Assembly (NCBI GenBank): GCA_017617415.1
Contig: JAFZWH010000075.1
Span: 1-35,961 of the forward strand
From: Victivallales bacterium
Lineage (GTDB): Bacteria > Verrucomicrobiota > Lentisphaeria > Oligosphaerales > Oligosphaeraceae
Direction: 5' to 3'
DNA length: 35,961 nucleotides
Shown here: positions 16,297 to 25,589 of the stretch, in pieces
How the letters are laid out: each line of letters starts with the position of its first letter
Numbering within the stretch: the stretch's first letter is position 1
Program-made: the position numbers and the translations under genes
The notes under the pieces: model-generated
What the model was told of the DNA's origin: nothing
Database searches by the model: none
Seen by the model: the letters and a program-made list of their open reading frames with translations, nothing else

Positions 16297-18575
16297 TCGG
16301 CGCAGAGGCGGATTTCGCCGACGGCCTCGCAGGCGGTTCCGTCCATCGTCTCAGGGATGGTCGTATGGAAATGCGCGGGACAGTGCAGACGGGTTCCGGC
16401 GGCGGGCGGAGTCTGCCATCGAATGAGTAACCGCCCGTCGCAGGCCAGCAGGCTGACGGTGCCGTGCGGGGTGTGCAGATCGCGGATTTCCAGCCGTTTC
16501 CGTTCCTGCCATTCAAAAGGCGCGATGCCGCCCAGAAGGAGAATCTCCGGATGACCTGCGGCGTCTTGGTGCTCCCAGTATAACGCCTGCATCATCACTT
16601 CGAGGAGCCGCCCGTTGTTGCTGCCGTTGGGCTGCCAGGGGGTGAAGAGACGGTCGGTACGGGAGAAGCGCTCCTGGGTGAGGAAGAGGTCGTCCGTCAT
16701 TCCGCATTGCAGGAAGGTCTGGCGTGTGCACCAGGCCTTTTTCCATTCGCCGTGAGCGAGATAATAGCGGAACATCGCCGCCTCCGGGTTGCCGATGTAG
16801 ATCATGTCACGGTCCATCGGAGTGCAGAAAAAGCCCTGGAAGAGTTCTCTTTCGGCGTATTCGGTGAATTTCCGCATGCATGGCTCGTAGGGCGAGAAGA
16901 GCCCTGAGTCATGGAAGTAGAAGGCGCCGTCCGTGACCTCGAACTTGGGTTCGATGCGTCCCTCGTCGGTCAGTTTTCGAGGCAGAAAACCATCCGGACG
17001 CTGCAGCCGTTCGACGGTCTGCGCCAGAGCCTCGCGGTAGCCGCGGTAGCCCTTTAGCATGACATCGTACTCTGCGAGGGCTTTTGCCTCCGGAAGTTGC
17101 AGGAAGAGCTCCAATCCGCGACACAACCAGTTGTCGGTGAAGGTGATGATGTATCCGTAGTCGCCGTCGGTGGCACAGGCCTTCGGCATCAGCCCCCAGT
17201 TGGGCGGGCGGGCGCCCTTTTCATCCAGATGTCGTGTGGCGACGACTTCGCGGAGAATCCACTGTGCGGCGCGGGCCATCTTGGGGAGGAATTTCGCGGC
17301 GAAATCGCGGTCGTGCGAGACGGCAAGGTATTCTGCGGCCAGCGCGAGCGCGGTGCCGGTGGAGTTCGCCCAACGCGGTCCGGTGGTGCCGATGGCGCCC
17401 TCCAGAGACGTGAACTCGCCCTGCGGCGGACAGCCCGCGTCCTGCAGCGCAAAGATGAAACGCAGAGTCTTTTCGACCCAGGGGAAGTATCCCAAGGCGA
17501 TCATCGGGCGGAGGGCGTGCATCGCCTCGAAGATCCACACCCAAAGGCGTTCGCTCAGCCCGCCCTGGCTCGGCTGAAGCTGGTCGGGGGAAGGCGTCTT
17601 GAGGAGCAGCTGGAGATTGCACAGCTGCAACGCCCGGAAGATGTCGTTTTCGCGTTCGTCTCCGAAGTCGACAATGGTTTGCCCGGCAAGGAGTTCCCTC
17701 CAGGCACGGGCGGCTGGCTCGGCGGCAGAGGCAAACATCGGCAACGCAGGCGGAGACGCGGACGATGGCGTGTCAAAAGCCGTGATGACCGCCAAGTCGA
17801 AATCGGCGCTCTCGCCGGGCTCAAGTTCGGCTTCCAGCAGCAGACAGCCTTGGTGGCTTTGGAGCATCAGATTGGGGCGCACATAGCCTGGACACTCACA
17901 GGAAAACTCGCGGTTGTATTCCTCGGCGGCGAAGCCTGGCAGAGAACTCTCACAGGAAGTCCGAAAGCCTCCGGACCGCAAGGTCGCAAGCGTGGCATCG
18001 CCGAGTTTGCCGTTGTTCTGCTCCCAATGGAGCGCCTCGCCTTTGCGCCAGCGCGCGGGATCGTTGCAAAAGGGCTTGTAGTGGTATTCCTGAAACTCAG
18101 TCTCCAGCCCCTCGGCGATGCGGCAACGGACGACTGCGGGTGCCGTGATCGTGCGCTCGTTGCGTACCACGCCATGAATATATAGGATATGGTCTAGGCC
18201 GACGCATACATTGAAGGAATAAAGCAAATCGCGGAAGAAATATTCCGCATGTATCTGCGGGAGAAAGCACTCGTGCCGTTCCGCGTGAGTAAAGCGGATG
18301 TCCGGAAGAAACGGCTGCGGGCCGAAGGCGAAGGAGACCAGCAGATTGCGCATGGTCTCGCGCAGCCGCTCGTTTTCCTCCGTCTCGCAGGCGATTCCCG
18401 ACGGCGTGGGGAGGACCTGGAGATTGAAGCCGTTGTCCCAGAAGACGAAGCGGTCCGTGGCGGGAAAGTGCAGCGGGCAATGCACGGAATACGGACTGCA
18501 TCCGTGCTGGTCGCTCCACTTTTCCGCCTGATGCCAGGTGGCGGTGCTTAAGTCCCGATAGGTATGCTCTTCCAT
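16293..18575 (-). CDS. Six-hairpin glycosidase-like protein
   Basis: A 760-residue soluble protein. The first 270 residues resemble the beta-sandwich that precedes catalytic domains in GH15/GH63/GH78/GH94-like enzymes; about 300-680 has the repeated helical pattern of an (alpha/alpha)6 barrel with aromatic and acidic clusters: GLSERLWVWIFEAMHALRPM, FIFALQDAGCPPQGEFTS, ANSTGTALALAAEYLAVSHD, WGLMPKACATDGDYGYIITF and FYFHDSGLFSPYEPC. The last 80 residues are a small beta domain. I cannot assign a CAZy family, so the catalytic acids are not named. It starts 12 bp after the DUF4091 gene and its stop overlaps the next start by four bases. No signal peptide. Confidence 0.65.
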   Translation of the reverse strand: MEEHTYRDLSTATWHQAEKWSDQHGCSPYSVHCPLHFPATDRFVFWDNGFNLQVLPTPSGIACETEENERLRETMRNLLVSFAFGPQPFLPDIRFTHAERHECFLPQIHAEYFFRDLLYSFNVCVGLDHILYIHGVVRNERTITAPAVVRCRIAEGLETEFQEYHYKPFCNDPARWRKGEALHWEQNNGKLGDATLATLRSGGFRTSCESSLPGFAAEEYNREFSCECPGYVRPNLMLQSHQGCLLLEAELEPGESADFDLAVITAFDTPSSASPPALPMFASAAEPAARAWRELLAGQTIVDFGDERENDIFRALQLCNLQLLLKTPSPDQLQPSQGGLSERLWVWIFEAMHALRPMIALGYFPWVEKTLRFIFALQDAGCPPQGEFTSLEGAIGTTGPRWANSTGTALALAAEYLAVSHDRDFAAKFLPKMARAAQWILREVVATRHLDEKGARPPNWGLMPKACATDGDYGYIITFTDNWLCRGLELFLQLPEAKALAEYDVMLKGYRGYREALAQTVERLQRPDGFLPRKLTDEGRIEPKFEVTDGAFYFHDSGLFSPYEPCMRKFTEYAERELFQGFFCTPMDRDMIYIGNPEAAMFRYYLAHGEWKKAWCTRQTFLQCGMTDDLFLTQERFSRTDRLFTPWQPNGSNNGRLLEVMMQALYWEHQDAAGHPEILLLGGIAPFEWQERKRLEIRDLHTPHGTVSLLACDGRLLIRWQTPPAAGTRLHCPAHFHTTIPETMDGTACEAVGEIRLCAE

Positions 18576-18587
18576 GGCGGAATGGCC

Positions 18588-20909
18588 CTATTGCCGCTCC
18601 AGCAGCTCCAGAATACGGCGATGCAACCGGATGTAGTCCTGATCGCCGGTCTGGTTGTAGTTCTGCGGGCCATCGACGATGCCGTCCGCGTTGAGTAACC
18701 GCTGGATTTCGGGGTCGTCGGTCGCAGGGAACTTCTCCTTCAGGAGATGCAGCAGGTCGTAGTCCTCGAAACTGTCGCGCAGAATGGCGGTACGGATGCA
18801 GGGGTACGGGAGGCTCTTATGGTCGAGCGCGGGATAGAAGAGGGTTCCGTCGCCATTGCAGCCGGGGAAAGTCTCCGCGTCCTTCCATGGATTGGTGCTC
18901 CAGTGGTCAACCGCCCAGTAGAGATAGCCCTCGGCGTGGTATTTGAAGAGCCACCAGCCCAGGGCACGATGGCCAGTGCCGTAATAGTCGATGCGCCAAC
19001 TGTCCGGGAAGGTCGAGGAGGCGGTGCCGCAGCAAGTGTACATCCAATACTGGTCGCCGGCGGCCTGGCGTTCCGCGCCGAAGGCGGGGTTGTAGAAGTC
19101 GATGTGCGGACAGAAGATATTGACGTAGCCGACGTATGCCGCCTCGTTGTTGTGGCAGCTGGTCAGCACGAGATGCACCGCAGGGCTGGCGTCGTGAATC
19201 CACTCGCACATCTCCTGAACCTTCCGCGCGTCCTCCGGGGCGGGCTCGTCGAAGAGATAGGCATAGAAGAGGTCCTGCCAGCCCTTTTCGGCGAGGTGCT
19301 CGCCCAGAAGGCGGTACTTCTGGAAGTCCGTCTCGCGCTCTTCGATCTTGTCCACGCTCGGATACCATCCCATGTAGTAGCCCAGAAAGGTGTTTTTGCC
19401 AAGCGCAAGCCAATATTCGACACGTTTGTCAAATTCTGTCCAGTCGGCGGTGACAGCTCCGTCTTCGGTCGTATGGTAGGTTTTGTCCCATGGAAGAACA
19501 GCGCTGGAGCCGGAGGCGTCGATGCAGATGTGGTATTTCAGGCCAAGTTTGACGAACTCCTCGGAGGTCTGCCGTTTCCAGTTTGCGCCGTTGTAGGCGT
19601 CACTCCGCGCGACATCACGGTACATGAAAGCGCTCTTAAGCCTGCTGAGCAGAGGCAGAGTGACCGCATAGACGTGCAACTCCACGGGAAGACGAAGGGG
19701 CTCGGCCAGGTCCGGCGAGGAGACCGTGACCTCCCCGCGGTAGAGGCCGGGCGCGGCGTCTCGTGGCACCCAGCAGGTCAGCCACAGCGACTGGTTGGTG
19801 TAAGCAGACACCTCGAAGGGCGCGTTGGGCTTCAGGGGATCGGGGAAGTCCGCGATGGTGGTGAAACTGCAGAAGGTCGGCTTGCGCACGGGCACGTAGC
19901 CGGTCACGGCGAGTTCTGGCAGGATAGTATGCCCTGCGCCGTCCGACAGCGCGTCGCATGCAAAGACGACTTCGCGCAACGGCTTCTCTCCTGCGAAGAG
20001 GAGGAGCTGCTGGCTTTCGCCTTCCCCCCGCGCCGCGTCCAGCCGGACGGGTTCGTTGGCGGGAGAATACCCCTCCGGAATCTGGTCGGCGAGCACTTTC
20101 AGCGTCGCTGGAACGGGAACCAGGCAGGCGTCCCCTGGCATCGTGGCGAAGAAGCGCGCGGCGTTCAGACGCCGGTCTAGCGCCTTCATCCAGTCGCCGC
20201 CGACCACCTGGTACTTCTGCTCGAAGTTTCCCTCGCTTTCCAGCAGCGCGATATTCGTGGCGATTTCCTCAGATAGTTTTTGGGCGTAAGGCGAGGTGAC
20301 AAGCGACTGGAGCGACGCCACATTCTCACGCAGGGTCTTCAGCGCTTCGGCGGCCCGCGCGGTGATCTCCGCCTCGTCGTAAGGCTGGTCGGTCAGCCGG
20401 ATGTCCTGTAGCGTCAGAACATATTTCTCTTCTGGACGGTTCATCCACCAGTGGATTGCCTTCATCTGCGTGACGTCCAAACCATGACTGGAGATCTTGG
20501 AGAGCGGGATGACGCAGACGGTGAGCTGGTGTGGCGGCAGTTCCATTTCGTCCAGCATCGCGGTACCATGGAGGTCATCCAGGCGGATGGGCAGCGTCAC
20601 GGTGCTGTCGCCATTGTTGTAGATGTCAAATGCCAAGACCTGATATCCTGACCAGTCGGCGTTCTGAAAATTGCCTTTGCCGTATTCGATGATGGCGGCG
20701 GGACATGCCTCTGCGCCTTCCTGCCACTTCGGGAAGGTCAGACGCGCACCTGGCGAATTCTGGTCGGCGGGGACGGTGGCGTGCAGCCCCCGGAAAATCC
20801 AATAGAATCGGTTCTGATAGGTCGCAAAGTCCTCCAGCACAAAGGTCTTGGCCTGCGCGACAAGGCTCAGCAGGCAGAAGCAAAGCAATGAAAAGCGCGT
20901 CATATTCAT
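18588..20909 (-). CDS. Secreted DUF4091 glycoside-hydrolase-like protein
   Basis: About 773 residues from the ATG at 20907-20909. It has a signal peptide (MNMTRFSLLCFCLLSLVAQA, cleavage after AQA), so it works outside the cytoplasmic membrane. A beta-sandwich with carbohydrate-binding character follows (FATYQNRFYWIFRG, then DWSGYQVLAFDIYNNGDSTV), then a helical spacer, Ig-like strands and a DUF4091-type TIM-barrel portion with YAYLFDEPAPEDARKVQEM and a C-terminal WWLFKYHAEGYLYWAVDHW. The DEP acidic pair on a strand end is likely catalytic or structural. A longer in-frame extension to 20981 is rejected because it lacks a ribosome-binding site and would bury the signal peptide. It is the second gene of the operon, after a pseudopilin. 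Confidence 0.85.
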   Translation of the reverse strand: MNMTRFSLLCFCLLSLVAQAKTFVLEDFATYQNRFYWIFRGLHATVPADQNSPGARLTFPKWQEGAEACPAAIIEYGKGNFQNADWSGYQVLAFDIYNNGDSTVTLPIRLDDLHGTAMLDEMELPPHQLTVCVIPLSKISSHGLDVTQMKAIHWWMNRPEEKYVLTLQDIRLTDQPYDEAEITARAAEALKTLRENVASLQSLVTSPYAQKLSEEIATNIALLESEGNFEQKYQVVGGDWMKALDRRLNAARFFATMPGDACLVPVPATLKVLADQIPEGYSPANEPVRLDAARGEGESQQLLLFAGEKPLREVVFACDALSDGAGHTILPELAVTGYVPVRKPTFCSFTTIADFPDPLKPNAPFEVSAYTNQSLWLTCWVPRDAAPGLYRGEVTVSSPDLAEPLRLPVELHVYAVTLPLLSRLKSAFMYRDVARSDAYNGANWKRQTSEEFVKLGLKYHICIDASGSSAVLPWDKTYHTTEDGAVTADWTEFDKRVEYWLALGKNTFLGYYMGWYPSVDKIEERETDFQKYRLLGEHLAEKGWQDLFYAYLFDEPAPEDARKVQEMCEWIHDASPAVHLVLTSCHNNEAAYVGYVNIFCPHIDFYNPAFGAERQAAGDQYWMYTCCGTASSTFPDSWRIDYYGTGHRALGWWLFKYHAEGYLYWAVDHWSTNPWKDAETFPGCNGDGTLFYPALDHKSLPYPCIRTAILRDSFEDYDLLHLLKEKFPATDDPEIQRLLNADGIVDGPQNYNQTGDQDYIRLHRRILELLERQ

Positions 20910-20942
20910 TTTAGTTTTACATTGACCCCCCAAAGAGCGAAT

Positions 20943-20979
20943 ACTGGGGAGACCTGCTTGAAGACAGGCCTCCCCAGTC
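20943..20979 (-). terminator. Intercistronic hairpin between pseudopilin and DUF4091 genes
   Basis: ACTGGGGAG...CTCCCCAGT with inner arms ACCTG/CAGGC forms a strong stem of about 14 bp with a short loop. It lies 19 bases after the pseudopilin stop. No run of T follows, so it is better seen as a processing or attenuation hairpin than as a full terminator; it would allow different expression of the pilin-like gene and the downstream enzymes. Confidence 0.6.
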
Positions 20980-20997
20980 AAGAGTCAGGAGAGCAAA

Positions 20998-21750
<753 letters not shown>

Positions 21751-21898
21751 GGTTTGTGTTTCCTTTTGTTTTTGGGTTGGGGGAGAAAACGAGTCTCCTT
21801 TGATGGTGATTTTCAATGGTTGCGATGTCTGAAAGAGTTTTCAGGCTTCAGCCGCTTTTCGCGGTCTGTTGTAAATTATAGTCCCTCAATGAAGTGTT

Positions 21899-22160
21899 TC
21901 CAAGAAACATCACCGAAAACTACTATGCGAATCATCTTGTAAAATTGACTAAAAATATGATTATCTTCAAACAATTCCTGCTCAAAATGGGCCACGAAAC
22001 ACAACGGTGAACGGCAGTAGATGGCGGTGTCAATCGTTTGTCGCTTATGTGGCTGGCAACGGGTAGTCCTCAAAGATAATCGCCGGATTGCTCATCGCTT
22101 TCCCGCCGGATGATTCGGATGGACTGGAAGAGAGGCCGTGAAATATGGGAGATCCAGCCG
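21899..22160. repeat. Shared upstream region, copy 1 (homologous to 28413-28680)
   Basis: A stretch of about 260 bases upstream of the pseudopilin gene that aligns by eye with the region upstream of the PfkB kinase gene at roughly three identities in four, in the same orientation. Best-kept blocks include GACTAAAAATATG, CGGATGATTCGGATGG and ATATGGGAGAT. It has no credible open frame on either strand. It may be a promoter and operator region recognised by one regulator, an upstream RNA, or a decayed repeat. Confidence 0.65.
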
Positions 22161-22352
22161 TGGAGATAACAATCTGGGAACCCGCACAATGCACACCAAC
22201 CTGGAAGGGCTGGAGACCGTGAGAACGCACCGAACGTACGCTGGCCTGGAAGGCGCTCTGCGATGACGTCGGGTCCCTGGCCACCAAAGTCCGCAAACTA
22301 CTCAGAGACACACGCTTGCGTGGATGACAGCAGATGGGTGACTGAAAAATCA

Positions 22353-22422
22353 GGGGATTATATACTTTACTTGGATGTTCAGAAAAATCATTCGGAACAG
22401 GGTAAGCGACCTGCAAGGAGGG
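22353..22422. repeat. 70-bp direct repeat, copy 1 (pair with 24524-24593)
   Basis: Seventy bases beginning GGGGATTATATACTTTACTT and ending TGCAAGGAGGG match 24524-24593 with about three differences. The first 20 bases resemble the ends of the family 1 elements. The pair brackets the DUF4143 ATPase gene and its inverted repeats at a distance of about 2.1 kb. Confidence 0.8.
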
Positions 22423-22429
22423 TACCGGC

Positions 22430-22586
22430 GGCGGCTCGCCGTCGGTAGCGACATCATGTTATTTTTCAAAGGTTTGTAGTGAAAACCGCGTGACACGACG
22501 GCGAGCCGCCGTCGGTAGCGACATCATGTTATTTTTCAAAGGTTTGTAGTGAAAACCGCGTGACACGACGGCGAGCCGCCGTCGGT
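22430..22586. repeat. Tandem 70-bp repeat with GC-rich palindromic arms
   Basis: A 70-bp unit is present twice without a mismatch (22441-22510, 22511-22580). Each unit ends in CGACGGCGAGCCGCC, and the complement of that (GGCGGCTCGCCGTCG) stands before the first unit at 22430. The segments between arms are AT-rich (TGTTATTTTTCAAAGG). Each arm-bounded segment could fold into a long hairpin. No coding frame. Two copies are too few, and the spacers are identical, so this is not a CRISPR. Confidence 0.85.
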
Positions 22587-22645
22587 ACGCACATTATGCG
22601 CTCCTCACCACATTTAATCTTATCCAACTAAAGTATATAAATCCC

Positions 22646-22678
22646 AAAAATTATGCGTCATATTGCATAAGTTTTCAA
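22646..22678. repeat. Left inverted repeat flanking the DUF4143 gene
   Basis: AAAAATTATGCGTCATATTG through GTTTTCAA matches the complement of 24138-24170 at about 25 of 32 positions, with perfect blocks AAATTATG and TAAGTTTTCAA. With its partner it encloses about 1.5 kb containing only the ATPase gene. Confidence 0.65.
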
Positions 22679-22759
22679 TGCAATGTGCGGAGCGTGGCAA
22701 AAAACACAGGGGGAAAACGCGGCGGCGGGTGTCTGCGTCGCAGACGGTGCGACTCCTGC

Positions 22760-24049
22760 TCAGTCGATGGCGGAAGGATTCAGGAGAAAATCGAGCACAT
22801 TGATGTTGAGGACGCCAGTGTCATCGTACCAACTTTTCCCCATGTCATTTCGGACGATGACCTTGCGGAAGGAGTCGCCGGTCATGGAGAAGGGCTTCAA
22901 CTCCTTCAGTCGCTTCTCATCCGTGTCCAGTGAGTAGGCGGACTGGATGTAAACGCGCCGTCCGGACTTGTTGACCACGAAATCGATTTCGCGTGGGACG
23001 CGCTGCCGCTTTCCCTCCTTTGTCTCGGTCGACTCCACATATCCCACATCGACGGAATATCCGCGCAGAACCAGTTCATTGTATAGGATGTTCTCAAGGA
23101 GATGCGTCGGCTCCTGCTGCCGGAAGCCTGTCCTGGCATTTCGGAGTCCCACGTCCTCGCAATAGTATTTATACGGGTAGTCGAAGTATTTTTTCCCTTT
23201 GACATCATATCGCCTGGCCTTGGTGAAAAGATAGGCGTCCTCCAGATGTCCAAGGTATGCGGCGACTGTGTTCACGGAGGCGGCTTTCCCGAATTGCGCC
23301 TGAAGCGTCTTGGCGACGTTGCTCGGATTGGTCAGTGAGCCGATGGACGAGCAGAGGAAATCGACGATTTGCGCCAGCAGTTCTGGATGCTCTATTTTCT
23401 TGCGCTCCAGGATGTCGTCGAAATAGACCAGATGGAACAGAGACTTCAGGTAGGCTTCCTTCGACGCATCGTCGGGGCGGGTCAGGCAGAAGGGCATTCC
23501 TCCGAGGCGCATGTAGTCCTCGAAGGCGTCGCGCTTGTCCTGCTCGACGACGGAGAGATACTCCGCGAAGGAGAGCGGATGAAGACGTATCTCGTCACCG
23601 CGACCGCGGAACTCGGTTTTGATGTCCGACGAGAGCATTCTGGAATTTGAGCCAGTCACATAGACGTCCAGGTTTCCCAGATGCAGGAAGCCATTCAGGG
23701 CATCGTAGAAGGTGATTCGCCTGCCTTCGGGGTTATACGGGTTCGCAACCTCGTCCGACATCTGGATTTCGTCGATGAAGAGGTAGCGCTGGCGGCTGAC
23801 GCCTCGCATCCACTCTTCCACATAATCGGCCAGCACGAGGGGGTTGCGAAAACGGATGTCCTTCTTCGCATCCAGTTCCAGGAGCATGATGTCCTCTTCC
23901 CGCACTCCCTCCGAAATCAGATGCTTCTTGAACAGCGTCTTGAGCAGGAATGACTTGCCGCATCGACGAAGCCCCGTAATCACCTTCACCTGGCCATTGC
24001 CCTGATAGGAGGCCAGCTGTTGCAGATACCTGTCACGCGCGATTTCCAT
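22760..24049 (-). CDS. ATP-binding protein of the DUF4143 family
   Basis: About 429 residues from the ATG at 24047-24049 (MEIARDRYLQQLASYQ), preferred because it matches the family start; an upstream in-frame ATG lacks support. The N-terminal AAA-like ATPase has Walker A GLRRCGKSF (about 26-34) and Walker B YLFIDEIQ (about 91-98). The C-terminal DUF4143 domain has EIDFVVNKSGRRVYIQSAYS, a PD-(D/E)XK nuclease-like core with Glu-Ile-Asp and a Gln-x-Ser in place of the usual Gln-x-Lys. Members are frequent, patchy, mobile-looking genes in gut bacteria and archaea; the role is unknown and a toxin or defence function is sometimes proposed. It stands alone, bracketed by inverted repeats and by a 70-bp direct repeat. 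Confidence 0.9.
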   Translation of the reverse strand: MEIARDRYLQQLASYQGNGQVKVITGLRRCGKSFLLKTLFKKHLISEGVREEDIMLLELDAKKDIRFRNPLVLADYVEEWMRGVSRQRYLFIDEIQMSDEVANPYNPEGRRITFYDALNGFLHLGNLDVYVTGSNSRMLSSDIKTEFRGRGDEIRLHPLSFAEYLSVVEQDKRDAFEDYMRLGGMPFCLTRPDDASKEAYLKSLFHLVYFDDILERKKIEHPELLAQIVDFLCSSIGSLTNPSNVAKTLQAQFGKAASVNTVAAYLGHLEDAYLFTKARRYDVKGKKYFDYPYKYYCEDVGLRNARTGFRQQEPTHLLENILYNELVLRGYSVDVGYVESTETKEGKRQRVPREIDFVVNKSGRRVYIQSAYSLDTDEKRLKELKPFSMTGDSFRKVIVRNDMGKSWYDDTGVLNINVLDFLLNPSAID

Positions 24050-24137
24050 GGCGGTCAATTGAAAAGTTTTGTGACTTGTTGCATAAATCGTCAATGGACA
24101 CAATATATGCCAATTCTGCGGGATTGCAAGCAGGATG

Positions 24138-24170
24138 TTGAAAACTTACGCGACATGTAACATAATTTTG
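24138..24170. repeat. Right inverted repeat flanking the DUF4143 gene
   Basis: TTGAAAACTTACGCGACATG through CATAATTTT is the imperfect complement of 22646-22678. It begins 89 bases upstream of the ATPase start, so it may contain regulatory signals as well as marking the edge of a mobile unit. Confidence 0.65.
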
Positions 24171-24213
24171 ACTCTGTTTTCCAAGAGGGTACCTAATTGA
24201 ACTTTTCGCTTAT

Positions 24214-24332
24214 GCTTTGTTCCCCCCCAAGGATACCTAACTAAACCGAGATTTCAAACAGTAGGGGCGCGGGGGATGCGGCCTCCGTAGAATTGTAGAA
24301 GTGCAATTAGGTGCCCTTTTGGGGAACAAAAC
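24214..24332. repeat. MITE-like element, family 2, copy B
   Basis: GCTTTGTTCCCCCCCAAGGA at 24214 and its near complement TTTTGGGGAACAAAAC at 24317 are the ends of a 119-bp element; the inner parts ATACCTAA and TTAGGTGCCC also pair. The family recurs at 28729-28810. A further left-end-like fragment (CCAAGAGGGTACCTAATTG) lies just outside at 24181, so copies may be nested or tandem. Non-coding. Confidence 0.7.
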
Positions 24333-24523
24333 GTTTGCATGAGGCTTGAAGTTAGAATACCTTGCCAGGTTCCGCTGTTTGGATGGGGTGAAATTTGGCT
24401 TTGGGGTCAAGAGGTGCCTTCATGGGAAACAGAGTTTTAGCCTTTAGCCTAATGTCAAAAAAAGGGGAGAGACTATTTACGCGAGACAGGATGGAAGAGT
24501 TACAGGGAAAAGCTATTTTTGGG

Positions 24524-24593
24524 GGGAATTATATACTTTACTTGGATGTTCAGGAGAATCATTCGGAACAGGGTAAGCGACCTGCAAGGAGGG
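24524..24593. repeat. 70-bp direct repeat, copy 2 (pair with 22353-22422)
   Basis: Begins GGGAATTATATACTTTACTT and ends TGCAAGGAGGG; about 67 of 70 bases agree with copy 1. It closes 43 bases before the end of the aldolase gene at 24636. The stretch 24333-24523 shows no gene. Confidence 0.8.
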
Positions 24594-24635
24594 AGAAAAT
24601 AGAAGAGGGAAGACGGCTGGGCGGGCCGAAGAGAA

Positions 24636-25589
24636 TCAGGGTTTGCGGACATCCATCGGCGAGGGATCACTTGTCGCGCGGGCCGATGCGACAATCGTGG
24701 CGCATTTGCGGCAGGAAGCCACGATTTTTGTCCAGTCGCCGGCCTGGATATCGGATGATTTTGCGCAGAAACTTCCCCCGCAGGCGGCCACGTATGGCAA
24801 TTCGAGATAGCCCTGGAGGTGCTCTGGCTGGATGCCGCCAGTCGGAAGGAAGCGGCATTCCGCGAAAGGCCCATGATAAAGTCGCAAGGCGGAGGAACCG
24901 CCAAGTACTTGCGCGGGAAAGAATTTCAGCAATGACAGCCCCATGCGGCAGGCTTGTGTCATCTCGCTGGCGTTGGCGCAGCCTGGAACAATCGGTGCCT
25001 CGCGTTTGCGGCAAAGCGCGACCACTTCCGCGTCCAGACCGGGTGAAACCAGAAACTGCGCTCCGGCCTCCAGCGCCTTGTCCACCTGCGCTGGCGCAAG
25101 GACTGTTCCCGCGCCGACAATCATTTCAGGAAAGGCGTTGCGGATGCGCCGGATGGCCTCCAGCGACCACGGCACGCGCAATGTGATCTCAATGGCGGAA
25201 AGCCCACCGTCGCAGAGAGCCGCCGCCAGCGGCACCGCGCTTTCCACGTTCGGCGGGCAAATCACGGGCAGGATGCCAAGCCGCTGTATCCGTTCCTCCA
25301 CGTTTTTGGATTGGAAGCGCCAGACCAGCTCCGAGACGATGGCCTCGGGCGCCCGCGCCCCGTCCACGTTGCAGTGAGCCTGATTGTAGCGGTTCAAGCG
25401 CTCATCATAACACGCTTTCAAGGAGGAGGTTGACTGCTCTGTCCAGACGGGGCGCCTGGCCAGTTCCTCCGCGGTCATCCTTGCTTCTATCGCCGCCAGC
25501 GGCGTGTGCAGATGGACAACCCATCCGCTGCCCTTCATCACCTCCAAATTGTCCTCATAGACCGAAATTCCCGCGCGGCGACGCCACAA
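24636..25589 (-). CDS. KDPG-type aldolase, C-terminal part of a kinase-aldolase fusion
   Basis: A 317-residue open frame whose first hundred residues are the tail of a shikimate-kinase-like domain (GISVYEDNLEVMKGSGWVVH, then ARRPVWTE) and whose remainder is a class I KDPG/KHG aldolase: GILPVICP, EITLRV (catalytic Glu and the phosphate-side Arg), VGAGTVLAPAQVDKALEAGA, LLKFFPA (Schiff-base Lys) and CRFLPTGGIQPEHL. It splits 2-keto-3-deoxy-6-phosphogluconate into pyruvate and glyceraldehyde 3-phosphate. The only in-frame start is a TTG inside the kinase part with no ribosome-binding site. The frame is continued upstream by the fragment at 25538-25780 in another phase, so one gene has been broken. 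The aldolase residues are intact. It is last in the sugar-acid operon. Confidence 0.82.
   Translation of the reverse strand: MWRRRAGISVYEDNLEVMKGSGWVVHLHTPLAAIEARMTAEELARRPVWTEQSTSSLKACYDERLNRYNQAHCNVDGARAPEAIVSELVWRFQSKNVEERIQRLGILPVICPPNVESAVPLAAALCDGGLSAIEITLRVPWSLEAIRRIRNAFPEMIVGAGTVLAPAQVDKALEAGAQFLVSPGLDAEVVALCRKREAPIVPGCANASEMTQACRMGLSLLKFFPAQVLGGSSALRLYHGPFAECRFLPTGGIQPEHLQGYLELPYVAACGGSFCAKSSDIQAGDWTKIVASCRKCATIVASARATSDPSPMDVRKP

Noticed and set aside
22215-22325. Plus-strand fragment reading TLAWKALCDDVGSLATKV, perhaps the end of a decayed gene
   Set aside because: Too short, preceded closely by a stop codon and without a recognisable family; could be chance.
22045-22416. Minus-strand 123-codon frame upstream of the pseudopilin gene
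   Set aside because: It spans the shared upstream region and part of the 70-bp repeat; the corresponding frame is not kept in the second copy of the upstream region, so it is unlikely to be coding.
22430-22586. Possible CRISPR array
   Set aside because: Only two units, and the sequences between the palindromic arms are identical rather than unique spacers; no cas gene is present.
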